The notes: generated by a model from the sequence alone, not told the origin. Counted from the stretch's first letter, positions 1 to 11,704 are shown. The stretch is 64,000 bases of DNA from Parietichytrium sp. I65-24A (GCA_012862575.1 BLSF01000079.1:105843-169842); one strand, 5' to 3'. A program made the numbers and translations.

Positions 1-83
1 TAGTACCAGATAGCGCGTTTTTATCCGGTCACATCATCCTCGTGCAATTTCGCAATATCCCCCTCTGGTGAAAACCATTAGCA

Positions 84-127
84 AAGAGAGAGAGAGTACA
101 CCTGTGGGCACATAGAGAGAGAGAGAG

Positions 128-158
<31 letters not shown>

Positions 159-205
159 CGACGAATGCGAAGGTAGAGAGCAGCGCGTCGGGAGAGCGTG
201 CGTTG

Positions 206-236
<31 letters not shown>

Positions 237-246
237 CTCTTTCTTT
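84..246. repeat. Purine and CTTT microsatellites in 5' flank
   Basis: Runs of GA and CA dinucleotides occupy roughly 84-158, followed by a CTTT tetranucleotide run at about 206-246. They lie just upstream of the PG-rich repeat gene and probably fall in its promoter or 5' UTR. An open frame through the CTTT run would add Ser/Leu/Phe repeats to the protein, but it begins at TTG and looks untranslated. Confidence 0.85.
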
Positions 247-292
247 GTCATTGTCGCTCAGTTTTCATCGGAAGGCGCGAGTGAGGGGCAAG

Positions 293-1333
293 ATGGCGAA
301 GGGGTCGAAGTCCACGAAACGCAGCGCTCCATCAATACCCAGCAATCATTGGCCGGTGCAGCGCGAGGAGGCCAGGGCGAAGGACGGGTTTGGCAATAGT
401 TGCGCGAGGTTCAAGGCTAGCGCGGACGTGAACCCAGGGCCGGGGAGTTATCATAAGCCTGTGAATTATGTGGTGACGAGCGAAGAGTGCGCGTCGTTTT
501 CGAAGAAAGGTTTTGGAGTTGGCTTTGCTTCCAAGACGGACCGCTTTGCGGCAGCAGCATACGAGGAGGAGGAAGCCCCTGGGCCAGGCGCGTACTCGAG
601 TCCAAGGTCTTCGATCAATTCGAGGAAAGACTTTAGTCGAGCAACCGCTTCGTCAACATTTGTCAAACCCAAAAGGTACAGAGATGCGCCCCTACAGGAC
701 AATACGGAAATACCAGCTCCCGGGGAGTACATGTGGGAGAAGGAGCATTTGCCGGCTTACAAGACGAAGAATCAATCCGCAGCCTTCAAGTCAAAGTCAA
801 AGCGTGGTGAGATTCAACCGAGCTGCGCACCCGCCCCAGGGTCGTATTACAACGAATCCACATCCGCGAGCAATTCCAGTGGCGCTTCAGCTGCCTTTCG
901 GTCCAAGTCAGACCGTGGCAATAGTTTAATTCTCAAAGGAATGCTTACGACACCGGGACCAGGGGCTTACAGACAAGACACACATGGCGCGAGAGATGCC
1001 AAAGAGGAAATCTCGACAAGACTCTTATTTTCACCGCGCCAAAAGAAAGTAGTGGCCAAAGGCAACAAGAGGCAGTCTTCGATGTTTGCAAGCAACGGTC
1101 TGGATCGATTTGGAAACCCTCTAGAGAGGCTTGCTGCTCCCAACATCATTCCGGGTCCGGGAGCGTACGATCCCAAGCCAGTCAAGCCATCCTCAGGCGG
1201 CATGAGCAGCTTTCACTCCGAGGGAAAGCGAGAGAAGCCAGGCTCATGGCAGCCTCCAGGCCCAGCGTACTACAATCCTGGCGTCAAAGATAAGTGCTCC
1301 TTCTTGCTGAATTCCGGTTCGAAGTGGGTATAA
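293..1333 (+). CDS. Sperm-tail PG-rich repeat (STPG/SHIPPO-type) protein
   Basis: This single-exon gene encodes 346 residues with seven short Pro-Gly motifs spread along its length: NPGPGSY, APGPGAY, PAPGEY, APAPGSY, TPGPGAY, IPGPGAY and PPGPAYY. Family members of this type bind or line axonemal microtubules in cilia and sperm tails, so a flagellar role is likely. Between the motifs are Ser/Lys-rich stretches typical of the family, including repeated AAF(R/K)SKS(D/K)RG-like segments. I chose the ATG at 293 because the open frame upstream reads through a CTTT microsatellite from a TTG codon. CFAP58, another axonemal protein, is encoded elsewhere in the window. The family is clear, but the exact orthologue (STPG1, STPG2 or an ODF3-like protein) cannot be decided by eye. 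Confidence 0.85.
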   Translation: MAKGSKSTKRSAPSIPSNHWPVQREEARAKDGFGNSCARFKASADVNPGPGSYHKPVNYVVTSEECASFSKKGFGVGFASKTDRFAAAAYEEEEAPGPGAYSSPRSSINSRKDFSRATASSTFVKPKRYRDAPLQDNTEIPAPGEYMWEKEHLPAYKTKNQSAAFKSKSKRGEIQPSCAPAPGSYYNESTSASNSSGASAAFRSKSDRGNSLILKGMLTTPGPGAYRQDTHGARDAKEEISTRLLFSPRQKKVVAKGNKRQSSMFASNGLDRFGNPLERLAAPNIIPGPGAYDPKPVKPSSGGMSSFHSEGKREKPGSWQPPGPAYYNPGVKDKCSFLLNSGSKWV

Positions 1334-2025
1334 TGGCAATCCACCGATCGGCTCAATACTTACCTGAAGATGTATAGCAACCTTTTGTCCTTGATAAGAA
1401 TTTGACCAGCCCTTGACCTGTCTTCAACATCGATTATGCGACTGCTTCAATGTTTGCTCCGCATCAACGCAGCGCGCGTCGTCATTCACAGCAGTCATCG
1501 CAAAACTCGCCCGGGAACCCACTCTGCCTCTGGCACTTACCTCAAGCTACCAATTAACTTAGTGCCACTACCCCTCCAAGCCGGTTCTCTGTCCAAGAAC
1601 CCACTCTGTCCCTGGCACAAACCTCGATCTACCACTTACTATAGTCCTCCGTATCTGTCCCCAACCTTCGCCAGCGAATACCGGCAACTCTTACGGCACG
1701 CGATAGTCACTCCTAATCACACACTCTCCTTCACTTTGTGCTTTTGCCACTCACAACACACAAAGACAGAAAGACAGAAAGACAGAAAGACAGAAAGAAA
1801 AACACCGTCTCCTACTTTCTCCCGAATCTCCGGACGGCGAGTACCACCAAGGCGTACGCGGACACTAGCGCCTCATAACATTCCCGCCTATCGCGGCGCG
1901 TACTTTTGCCGCTTCCACGCGCGCACCCCTATCGCAGGGTCCGCGCGCACCGCTGGGTGGGCGAGGCCACAGTTCGCCTGCGGAAAACTTTCGTGCGCGG
2001 GAAACCTGAGGTTGCCCATAGCCCG
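1334..2025. other. Intergenic, no supportable gene
   Basis: It holds an imperfect direct repeat of about 41 bp (1515-1555 and 1597-1638, both containing ACCCACTCTG followed by CTGGCAC) and an AGACAGAA-type microsatellite at about 1763-1803. A 214-codon open frame crosses the microsatellite and has no recognisable protein features. Confidence 0.6.
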
Positions 2026-2058
2026 GAGACTCACAGGAGATTCACAGGAGATTCACAA
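2026..2058 (+). repeat. Three tandem 11-bp units abutting a start codon
   Basis: Three 11-bp units (GAGACTCACAG, GAGATTCACAG, GAGATTCACAA) run in tandem and are followed by GAG and the ATG at 2062. The unit length is not a multiple of three, which suggests 5' leader rather than coding sequence. Confidence 0.85.
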
Positions 2059-2061
2059 GAG

Positions 2062-2829
2062 ATGCGGAACAAGCAGGTAAAGGCGGACGAAAGTTTGCCC
2101 GTGAAAGGCGTTTTGGCTGTGAAAGCAACGGGGATCCCGGGCAATGAAACGACAGAGTTTGTGCAGAATCGGAGGGCAGCTGGTCTCGCCGAAGACAGAT
2201 TCGAGGCAGTGGAGTACAAGATCGTACGCAAGAGGAAGAGAAACAAATTCTTGCTGGGCTGCCTGGCACCGAAACTTCCCGCGGAGGACTTGGCTGAAGA
2301 TGGCGAATCGCAGGATGTAGAGAAGCAGGAGTGGAGGATGTGCAGCGTGTTCTTGGAGGGCGGCAATTTGGATTTCTACGCCACGGTGGTGGACACCGCC
2401 GATGGGTTCAAGGGCGAGGGCCTGTTGGGGTCGATTCGCATTTCGTACGCTCACACTGGGATGTTCGCCTCCAAGCAGGACCCAAGGGTCGTGAGCTTCA
2501 AGTTGCGGGGCGAGAGAATGACGGTCTTTTTTAGGTTAGATAATGTTGAGCTGCGCGAGCTGCTTATGCAGAGATATTTTCGGTTGCGGAAAAGGATAGA
2601 GTTAGAAACGACGGCTTACGAGGTGAATCGTAGCAAGCGGACGGCTGCGGGAGACCACGCAAAGCAAGAGGTTCCGCATGAGGAGAAGGACGGCGAGATG
2701 GAATTGCAGCCTTACATCATGCCCGAAAGTACGAAGGCATATTTTGCGCAGTTGAAAGCTGCTTCGTACGCCCGCAAGTCTCTCCGCGTCGGCGCGCTCG
2801 ATGAGATGGACGGCGAGGAGGACTACTGA
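2062..2829 (+). CDS. Uncharacterised protein, 255 residues
   Basis: I do not recognise this protein. The frame is open with balanced, charged composition and ends in an acidic DEMDGEEDY tail. The middle (about residues 90-190) looks folded, with a run of short hydrophobic strands (MCSVFLEGGNLDFYATVV, GLLGSIRISY, RVVSFKLRG, MTVFFRLDN) followed by a basic helix (LLMQRYFRLRKRIELE). No signal peptide or membrane segment is visible. The first ATG in frame is at 2062; an upstream extension would need a TTG start and would run through the 11-bp tandem repeats. It lies head-to-tail behind the PG-rich repeat gene. That it is expressed is inferred from frame length and composition only. Confidence 0.55.
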   Translation: MRNKQVKADESLPVKGVLAVKATGIPGNETTEFVQNRRAAGLAEDRFEAVEYKIVRKRKRNKFLLGCLAPKLPAEDLAEDGESQDVEKQEWRMCSVFLEGGNLDFYATVVDTADGFKGEGLLGSIRISYAHTGMFASKQDPRVVSFKLRGERMTVFFRLDNVELRELLMQRYFRLRKRIELETTAYEVNRSKRTAAGDHAKQEVPHEEKDGEMELQPYIMPESTKAYFAQLKAASYARKSLRVGALDEMDGEEDY

Positions 2830-3647
2830 CCTATTGCCAAACGCGTTTCTGTACAATCATTCTGCCTTAGCGGCAGCCTTCGTGGGGAACCCAATTATTT
2901 AACCCAGACAGATATTACTATTTGTCTTGCCTCCTTCCTTTTTGCTCATAGCGGCTCCCTGCGGCTCCCTGTACTTTTTTCGAGAAATGCCTGTTCATAC
3001 ACCACTAAATCATTACTCCATTTTTGGACACCCCAATTCAACCTGGGTTTCCATTTCGGGCAAAAGTGTTTAGGGAGCTGCGTGGAGAAAATCCCAGAAG
3101 AGGTTCCTATCCGAAAACCGAGAAGAGTAGAGGGTTTACCGAGGATGACAGCTACCTACTCTGGCAAATGCCAACGACGAACGAGAGCGAACAAGTGCTG
3201 AGAAACATCTATAGTATACGCCATTCATCTTGACTAAGATATTCCTTCCCCAACGTTCTTTAGCCTTCTCTATCTCTCTCCTATTGCCCTCTACTCTATA
3301 TAGAATTTACCTACTAGAAACCTTAATATCCATACTCGTTTCATAACACTCTTTTCTCCACTCCCGTCCTTGGTCCTAACACCTCTCCTATCCATTCCGC
3401 TATCTCCGACGTCTCCTACATAATACCATCAATACCCCAGTACTCCTCCACGTGAAGCCCTGCTACCGCTTTCGGTAGCGCTATCGACAATCAAGCACAA
3501 CTACGAAAGTAGTGACAGTAGTGACAGTACGACTTGGAGAAAGGATAAATCCATATCTTCGGCTAACACCCAGTAGCAGTCCTCAAGTAGGCGTCAGTTA
3601 GACTATTAGTAGCACGGCCAACGAGTCTCTCACAACAGATAGAGAGA

Positions 3648-3682
<35 letters not shown>

Positions 3683-4099
3683 GGGCTCGGCAAAAGAAAA
3701 GATTCCGTCGCGTACAGATTACAGAGTACGGTGTACAGTGTACAGTGTACTCGAGTACAGTGTGAAAAGTCCGAGGCGCTGGGACGTTAGGGAGGGAGAC
3801 GTTGAGGGCGTAACGGTAATCCGCTCGCGAAAACGCAGGTTTTCTGTAGACTGTGAGTTAGTTGACAAGGTGGTGTTTGATGCTCAAGACGACTAGAGAA
3901 GCTTCTCCCCGCGGACGCTTTCGTGGAGGGGTGCGCGCATGTTGCTGCCGTTGTCGTTGTGATTGTTGTCGTAGGGATTGGGATTGGGATTGTGAGCGGT
4001 GTGAGAGAACGGGCGCTGACAGTGGTTGAAGGGACGGTTGGGACTGGTGACAGTTTGCGGCGGCAAGCGAGGAGCACGGAAGAAGTGCGACCGCATAAC
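2830..4099. other. Intergenic with GA microsatellite
   Basis: AT-rich, pyrimidine-rich sequence without a convincing frame. It contains a GA dinucleotide run at about 3641-3679 and a cluster of GTGTAC/GAGTAC words at 3725-3762. The stretch from about 3780 is probably promoter or 5' UTR of the EF-hand gene. Confidence 0.6.
3725..3762. promoter_or_regulatory. Clustered GTAC palindromes upstream of EF-hand gene
   Basis: GTAC recurs six times here, including overlapping TGTACAGTGTACAGTGTAC words and the perfect 12-bp palindrome GTACTCGAGTAC at 3747-3758. It lies 340-375 bp upstream of the EF-hand start. A factor-binding or hairpin role is inference. Confidence 0.3.
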
Positions 4100-4818
4100 A
4101 TGGGCCAAAAGGGTTCGTCAAGTAACACGTTAAAGAGGAAGAACGTGAAGGAGCTGATGGTGCAGACGCATTGTAAGTTGGTAAATTGCACGCGCCGGAA
4201 TCTAGGTGTTGTTTTCGCTGACATTGTGGGAAACTGCACGCGACAGTTGGTGCCGACGAGATCGACGCGCTCTACGCGCACTTCAAGTCGATTGCCTCTA
4301 GCCAAACGGACGATGGGTACATTGACCGCAACGAGTTCCGCGAGGCCATGGGGCTCTCAGACTCACTTTTCGTGGACAGGTTGTTCCAGCTCTTCGATGA
4401 GAACGACGATGGCATGATCAACTTCCAGGAGTTTATTTGCGGGCTCTCTATTCTCTGCGTGCGAGGAACGTTGGAGGAGAAGATGCTGTTCTCCTTTCGA
4501 ATCTATGATTTTGACAATGACAACAAGATCTCGAACGAAGAGTTGACGTCAATGCTCAAGACAAGCTTGATGGAAAATGGCGTGCAGATGACCCCACAGC
4601 AAGTGGAGCTTATCATACGCTCCACTTTTGAAGAGGCCGATACAAATCGCGATGGCTTCATTGATTTTGAGGAGTACAAACGAATTGTTGGAAACCACCC
4701 ATCTATTCTCAGCAATATGACTTTGGACCTCCCCCGCATTTTGGAGCACAGGCTTGAAATGGCAAAGCAGAATCAGAGCGGAAAACGGGTGAGTACCCCG
4801 CAGTCTGCTCGGGCTTGA
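4100..4818 (+). CDS. Calcineurin-B-like EF-hand calcium sensor
   Basis: Two exons, 4100-4172 and 4247-4818, are joined across a 74-nt phase-1 intron (GTAAGT...ACAG) and give 214 residues. The N-terminus MGQKGSSS fits an N-myristoylation signal (Gly2, Ser6), so the protein is probably tethered to membranes. Four EF-hand-like loops follow: a weaker first one (SQTDDGYIDRNEF), then DENDDGMINFQEF, DFDNDNKISNEEL and DTNRDGFIDFEEY, the last three with good Ca2+-ligand spacing. Length and spacing suit the calcineurin B / CBL / CIB class, which regulates a phosphatase or kinase partner; the partner cannot be named. The splice join restores an uninterrupted first EF-hand (HFGADEIDALYAHFKSI). Without the intron the upstream exon would shift frame. 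Confidence 0.85.
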
Positions 4819-5337
4819 GTGGAGACCGTTTCACAAATCATGCATGGTTTGGGTAAGCTCTGTAATTTTTACTCTTTCATTTCTTTGCATTCTTCCTGCT
4901 TCAATCAATAATATCTACTAGGATGCACTTCTCTCTTTATCTTCATTCTTCCTATTTCGTTTTCGGAGCCTCTCGGCTCAAGATCGAGACCTCGACGGTC
5001 ACCTGTGTCGTCCGTCCACAGTCCTCGAGGACCGACACCTCAATGCTGGAATTTGTTCCTAAATAGGGAACGGCGCGGGCAGCCACAATGCTAAAGGGCA
5101 CGTTTCCGCTACTTCAACGGGAAGAACGAGGTTCACAGACATACAAGAATCCAGTGTAGTGTTGACGTTTTTTATAAGAAATAAAATGTGAGAATAATTC
5201 TACATCCGAACGAGCTTTTTCCGCCCCATCAGCGCCAGTTCAAGTCTGGAAGTTTGAACGTTTTGCTGTCAACAAGGACAGGTTGCAAGTCGGCCAAAGA
5301 TATAATTAAAAAGCTTAAGACGTGCGCAAGACACTTC
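4819..5337. other. Convergent 3' gap
   Basis: Gap between the stops of the EF-hand gene (+) and the SLC6 gene (-). It is probably 3' UTR of both; an AATAAA lies near 5180 on the + strand. I see no gene. Confidence 0.6.
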
Positions 5338-7298
5338 TTATATTTTGTAGTCCCTCACAGCGTGCGGGTCTTCGTACAGATGTGGGAAGCACCATCCCAC
5401 TGCAATCGTGAGGAAGATCCACGCAAGCACAATGGCGCCAATAAGCTGGTATTGCCAGCTGTAGCCATCATAGCCACCGGTTGCACTTGCCTGGGTGATT
5501 CTCTGCAACAAAAGAAACCAGAGGATTGGAGTCATCACGTATTTGAGCAAAACGCTCCAGACCACTCGAAGTTTCCAGTTGTCTGGTCGATGCTCGGTGA
5601 TAGCCTCGTTGAGCTTGTGGCGCAGAGACTCAGGCTGATGCAAAAACACATAGAATGCAGCAGTCTTTGCATCACCGCATCTCTTTGCGCCAAGGAAGAT
5701 GCTCGCCGCGATACCCACGAGCATCATAAACAAGCCAACACCAAATGCAGCGCCGTAAATTACGCTCTGCGCAATATTCTCGTTGTATGGAAGAGCGACT
5801 GCGAGAAGGGTAAACATGGTGAAACCTCCAGCAACTCCAACTTCAAAGAGGATGGTTGCCTGCTGGCCCACTTTGTCCACCACCTCGTGGCGATTGTAGA
5901 TCCAGCTCGCGACCACACATTCGCAAAATCCAAGCAACAAAAGGCCGAGGCCATTTGAGTAGAAATCCACGACATCAAGCACATACAAGCCGATGTCAGA
6001 GCAGTATAGAATGGAGAAGCAAAAGCCCAGACCACAGACGAGGGCCGTCATGGCACTCTTGCTTAGATGAGCAAACAGTGCCGTCTCCCTCCAGTTCATC
6101 ACGACAGATTCGACAAGACTGAAGGCGCTATCCACTCCCAAAAAGTAAAAGGTGATAAAGAAGAGGACATTCAGGAAGTTCGCTGCTGCGCCACCTCCGC
6201 CAACAAGACTGAGACCAGCTGGGTACGCCACAAAAGCGAGCTTTGGGCCACCAAGAAGTGCCTGGAACTCTTCGTTGTCAAATGCCACACCAGACTCTGC
6301 GCTCATGTAACCTGCAATGGAAAACACTGCAAACCCAGCGATGAAGGAGAAAAAGCAGTTGCCCACAGACACGATAACAGCGTCCTGAACGATGTTGGAG
6401 GATTTGCGGTTCATTGATGCATAGGCAGTCATGACACCAGTGGACAGCGACAGACTGAAGAAGATCTGGATGAAGGCATCCGCCCACATCTCTCCGTTCG
6501 AAAGCTGCGACATGTCCCATAGACCAATGTACTGCTTGATACCTTCTTTGGAACCTTCGAGTGACACACCCACAAATAGCAGAATAAGAAGCATGACTAC
6601 AGGAAGAAGGACGGTTACCCACACAGCTTTGCTGATGAAGGCGGTACCTTTCCAGAGAATGAGAAACACGCTGACCCACAAGAAGAACGCTCCAGCAAAC
6701 ACGCTAGACGAGATGAGCTTGCTCTCGAGCGGACTATCAGAGAGTTGGAGCACGCCACCGAAGAAGTGGTCGGTAGGCCCCTTAAACACTTCCTCTCCAC
6801 TGAGTCCGTAAATTGACCATGGCATAGGGCTGTAAAAGCTCTGCACAAGGTACACGTTACCCCAGCCGATGACGGCCGAGTAGTACCCAATGATGATGAA
6901 GGCGATGGTAGATGCGCCAATTCCAATTCCGCGCCAGCGGTGGTCCAGCGCGCCAAATGCTTGAGTTGCAGCTTTGCGCACAATTTGCCCGAGAGCCATC
7001 TCAAGCTGCATGAGCGGGATGCCGACGAAGAAGAGCGCGATGAGATACGGAATAAAGAATGCGCCACCTCCCCACTTGAACGCGAGGTACGGGAACCTCC
7101 AAAAATTTCCAAGACCGATCGCAGAACCGATGGCGGCAAGGATAAATGCCATTCGCGAGCTAAACTGATCTTCCTCATCCTCCTCTTCCGGTTGCTCAGG
7201 TCTGGTGGGTTCTCGACCTCATCCTCGAAAGACTTTCCATTTTCATCAATCACCGCCTTGACGCCGTCGTCGTCCACCTTATTGTTCTCCCCGATCAT
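5338..7298 (-). CDS. SLC6-family sodium-coupled amino-acid/neurotransmitter symporter, frame break near N-terminus
   Basis: The main frame (7152 down to 5338) has about twelve membrane segments and the family signature in segment 1, AIGSAIGLGNFWRFPYL, with GGGAFFIPYL next. Family members import amino acids or related solutes with Na+. The ATG at 7152 lies inside the conserved block: the same frame reads QFSSRMAFILAAIG upstream of it and then closes at a stop. A second frame starts at 7298 (MIGENNKVDD) and gives an acidic leader like those of SLC6 N-termini. Skipping 7195-7217 (23 nt, phase 0) joins DE to QPEEEDEEDQFSSRM and gives 645 residues, but this stretch begins GTCGAG, unlike every other intron here. 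An indel or assembly error is at least as likely. Substrate cannot be read from the sequence. Confidence 0.85.
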
Positions 7299-10200
7299 CT
7301 TTCCCGTTCACCGTCAACTACAGGGCGCGCAAGGTTCTTCCTTTCTCGCGAGGTTCGGGTGAGAGCCTGCGGAGTTTGGGGTCTGTCGCAGTCTTCCTTT
7401 TGCACAATTCCAAGGTCAATTTTGGCCCAGTCCCCAAATTTCCCCGCCGCATGCATGCTCATACTATGCTCACACTAACTGATACCCACCAAACACTAGC
7501 TAGCGACCTCGCATGAATACTAGTACAGTTACAATCGCAAACAGAGTGTAGCGTGGAGACTATGAATAGTAATAGTCGTAGTGTAGGCAGAAAGTGAGGC
7601 TCCTATGGACTCCGGGTGCCTCCTCCTTCCTCCTTCCAACATCCTCCTTCTTCTTTTCTTCTCTCTCTCTTCCTTCTTTCACTCCTCCAGCCCCACTCAC
7701 CTCACTCACTCACTCACTCGCTCGCTCACTCCCACTCTTCTTTTTCTAAAGCTCTAATATCTTTGCTCAACAAATCCACTCTCTCACTCTTCGCTCTCTG
7801 CTTTTCGCTTGGGTCCAGGCCGTTTCCAATCACTTAGCTTATTGATTGTATGACAAGCCAAATACTTTACCAGTACTTAATCCTTGGCGGTAACCGTGTA
7901 TGTCGAACGTGGAGAGTCGCAAAAGAGAGAGAGAGGGACTCTGGGAGCAAGACGGGAGATTGGAGTAAGAGTGCGAATGAGAATGAGAGAATGAGCGAGA
8001 GGGAACGAGCGGCACATTGGAATTTGTTCGTGCTTCTATAGCAATTAGCAATTTACAATTCGCTCCGAAGGAATGGAGGTAAGGAGGAACAGGTTTGGTG
8101 TTAGGCGGGCCATTTCAACGCGACCAACCAACCTCTCGAGCCTTGTCGCTCTCTTCTCTTCGCTCTCAAGTGACGAGTGCATTTCACAATCCGAAAAAAC
8201 GCAATTCACAATTCACAAGTAATTTTTGTCTTTACACGCGCTCGATTGGTTTGCGAGCAGGCAGAGCGTGATCTGCAAACACAATGCAAGCAGTTGACGA
8301 ACGGGAAAGAGTGAGGGTGTGAGAGCGTGATGGCGTGAGGCAGCCTCCAGTTCGAAAGCTTCCCTCCACTGGGGGTAGGTTTTCATTAATTTAACAGAGA
8401 AGCAGTCCAGAATTTTGGAAAGGCAGGAGACTTTCAGACTTTTCAGAAGACTCTTCAGAATCCAGACTTTTCGGAATTTCAGGAATTCAGGAGGCAGATT
8501 TCATAATCATTAATCATGAATAATGTCATTTCTTGAGATCTGAGATCACGGCACTTGCTCTTTTGCGTGAAACTGCATCCAACTTGGTTCTAAATCCCGT
8601 CACAAGAGCAGTTTCCCTCATTCGTCGTCCATTGCCGTCACGTCTTCTTCATCGTTGGCATTCAGGCGCAAGTTTCCCTTTTTTCACTGTCAGCCACCAA
8701 GACTTGTGCTTGTGAGCGAGGATGCTGCGATGCTAAAATATATAACAACAAGACAGAAATCCCTTTTCACTGAGCTAAGCTTATCCTCTTTCGACTCTGA
8801 AACGCGACCAAAAAAATTCAATTTTACATCCACAAAATTCTAATTCTAATTCTAAACAATAATCATTCTTCTACAATTTAAAGCTTTTTTGAAGGCGGAA
8901 ATTTTGCAGCCCACCAAACAGAACACAGGCTCTCCAACCTTCGCGTTGATTTGCTTTGGAAAACTCGCATGTCAAGACAGAGGAACGCAGCGATTTAGTA
9001 TGAGATAGTATCCTTGATCGATAGATTGCGACTGAGAAGGAAAGGGAGGAGTACTCAGTAAGCTGACTGGTTGCTAGGTACCTCTCATTGCCCGCTTTGT
9101 AGGGTTCAGATTTGAGTAAGCCGACAAGTTTTAACCCTTTCCGTCTTCTGCAAAGATTGTTAAAAATTGTAAGAAAAGATGAAATGAATTATTTCGATTG
9201 CCGGTTGATTGATGGACGGATGGATTGATGATTTTGATGACTGGGATTAGCCTGAATTGCTACTACTGCTTCCATTCAAAACAAAAGAAGAAGCAGATTG
9301 TAAATCGTTAAAAAATGAGCGGGGAGCCAGCCGAGGTTGAAAACTAAACGTTCAGCTGAATGAGACACATTCAGCCAACCCACAGCACGTGCACACTTCC
9401 TTTTCTTCGTTTCCTCCTACCGACACCTACGGACTCCCAGACGTTTCATCCCAATCCTTCTTTCTACCTCTGCCCCTTCTTCCTCCCTCGTGTTCCCCAC
9501 CTATTCACCCCTCTCCCTTCTAACATTTACGATAAGCATCGAATAGCGACTCCACTAGCGATAGTACTGGCTAGAAGAGTCGGTATCGAGCGTGTCCAAT
9601 TGGACTACTTGTTTCCGCGCTGCCCTTCTCCCGTCATGCGCGGTTTCCTTTGGCGGAGGTATCATCGTCTCCGTGCTCACAGGTATGTATAGTTTTCGTT
9701 TGGTAATACCAGACCGGTGAGCTTGCTCAAACATTTGGTGGGCCTGGACTGGGAACGGGAAGGAGTGCTATAGTACCTCATAAGACTTTCATTAGAGTCA
9801 TACGCTATATGCTCGTAGGGTACCAATAAAAACCATTATTTTGAGTCGGAGCGCGTGGTTTGCCAAAGCGGAAGGAGCTACGAATTTTCATAGGATTAAG
9901 TAAAGACATGTAGCATGTGAATAATAGCTTTGGTAGCGCTGCGTGCCAACATGTACTGCAGTAGGAGTATATAACTTACTGATAAGGGAAGAAATCTCGC
10001 GTGCACTTGTGGCTCTAAAAACTCCTTGGATCCTCCGCAGGATGAGAAGATTAATAGGGCGTGTCCCACCAGTAATTAGGGAATCACTTAGGAAAACTGG
10101 ATCCGCGAGCGAGCCAAATGAACGTTTCCACCTCTTTCTTTCTTTCTTTCTTTCTGTCTGTCTGTTTCCACACGTTCCCACCTTCAGTGATTTAGTCTTC

Positions 10201-11684
10201 ATCGTTTTTAATTATCCTGATGAACCAACACTACTTCTTCTGAGAGAAGAGGGATCGATTTTCTCATGGATGAATTTGGTGGATTAGTGCTACCTACGGT
10301 ACTCTGTATGCGTTCGTTGCCTTCTCACAAACGGTGGGGAACGCCGGTCAGTTCGGCATTGTTTGCAGAATCAGCTTATTCATTGCTCACTCTCTCACTG
10401 TCACTCTCCCACTCTCCCTGTCAGTTTACAGTCTTTCCTGAATTTATTGATGTGCTATCTTCAACTCATCTTCAACTTCTGTATTTTATAAAATAATAAA
10501 TAAATAAATAAATAGAAGAAAAAGGAGTCTTGAACAGGGTGAACTGTGAGTACGAACAAACTTTGCAGTAAGACTTTAGTTGTTCTCCTCAGAATTAGCT
10601 AATCTGAACTCTAATCAAGTAATACAGGTTCAGAAATAGGTCGAATTTAAATGACGGGGTTTCGAGTCGATAAGAAACGCCAACAGCGGTGTCCCACTGG
10701 ATGCAACGAGATGCAATGTGTTCATGTAGAGGAGGAGGAAGGACTGCTCTCGAGAAGGTTGCCCCACTATCAGTCCAGCGCAGTTGTGTCGAGCGCAGTT
10801 GTAGAATTTAGAATTTAGAACTTTTAAAACTCATTGTGGAGGCCGTGAGGGAGAGTTTTCCCTTATGTCGCCTCAATTGTCATTGTTCAATTTTCAATGA
10901 ACGTTGACGGTGAACGTCTGGAGCAACTCACTCTCCGCACGCGCCTTGAACAGCTAGTATTCGCACTACCACGCTCTCTTTCACCTCGATGGGCTCAGGA
11001 ATGCCTCCTGAATCTGCAGTCAAAAAAAGCTGAATTTCTGTTCTGAAATCTGAGTTTCCTGAATGAATGGAAGAACAGATTATATTCATGAGCCAATCGA
11101 CTGGAAGTGAGTTGTTGGCTGGGTTACAACAACTCAAAAGTCGGCATTCACTGTCAGTCAAGCAGTTACTCACACCACTGCGTCGCAGCCATTCCCGAGG
11201 CCTGACAGTGAAAAGAAACGACGGCGCGTGCCGAAGCCAGTAAGATAGAGATCGATCGCTCCGTCCGAGCACGACGAGCGGCCACGGGGCCACCACCCTG
11301 AGGTTTCGCTAAACTCTTACATTTGTGAGACGAGTACTTCTCGCTTTACCGCTTCACTGTTCGTGTTATTGAATAATTGGAAAAAAGCAAGGAAAGACGC
11401 CATGAGAGGTTTCGTCTGAGTCAAAGTGGTCAAGTGAATGGCGCTGGTCAAGGACATGTCATGGCTCAGGCTGACTACAACGTCGGCTTATCGACTGCGA
11501 CGATAGCCCTGTCTTCCCGATCTTCTTCAAAATCTTCGATGAATTCTGTTCATCGAGCGACTGTCAACACTCAGCGGTTCCACGCCTCTCAGAACGGTGT
11601 TGGTACCGGGCGCTGAGGGAAACTCATCCTTTCTTTGGCAAGCTAGAACACTTGGGCTGAGCAACTAGACTAGCTTTTCAAAAT

Positions 11685-11704
11685 CAGAATTCAGAATTCA
11701 GAAC
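11685..11704 (-). repeat. GAATTCT tandem heptamer
   Basis: On the minus strand this reads TTCTGAATTCTGAATTCTGA. The same word recurs on the plus strand near 12365, 43558 and 43704. Confidence 0.7.

Noticed and set aside
1436-2080. 214-codon frame between the first two genes
   Set aside because: It crosses a microsatellite and an imperfect direct repeat, and shows no protein-like segments.
5188-5958. 256-codon plus-strand frame opposite the SLC6 gene
   Set aside because: Antisense to conserved membrane helices of the transporter; no independent support.
7616-7837. Ser/Leu/His-rich frame
   Set aside because: Translation of CT- and CACT-rich simple sequence.
10928-11296. 122-codon minus-strand frame with a SYWLRHAP segment recalling Tpt1 2'-phosphotransferase
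   Set aside because: Only one short stretch is similar; the catalytic R-H-R-R pattern of Tpt1 does not follow, and no exon structure rescues it.
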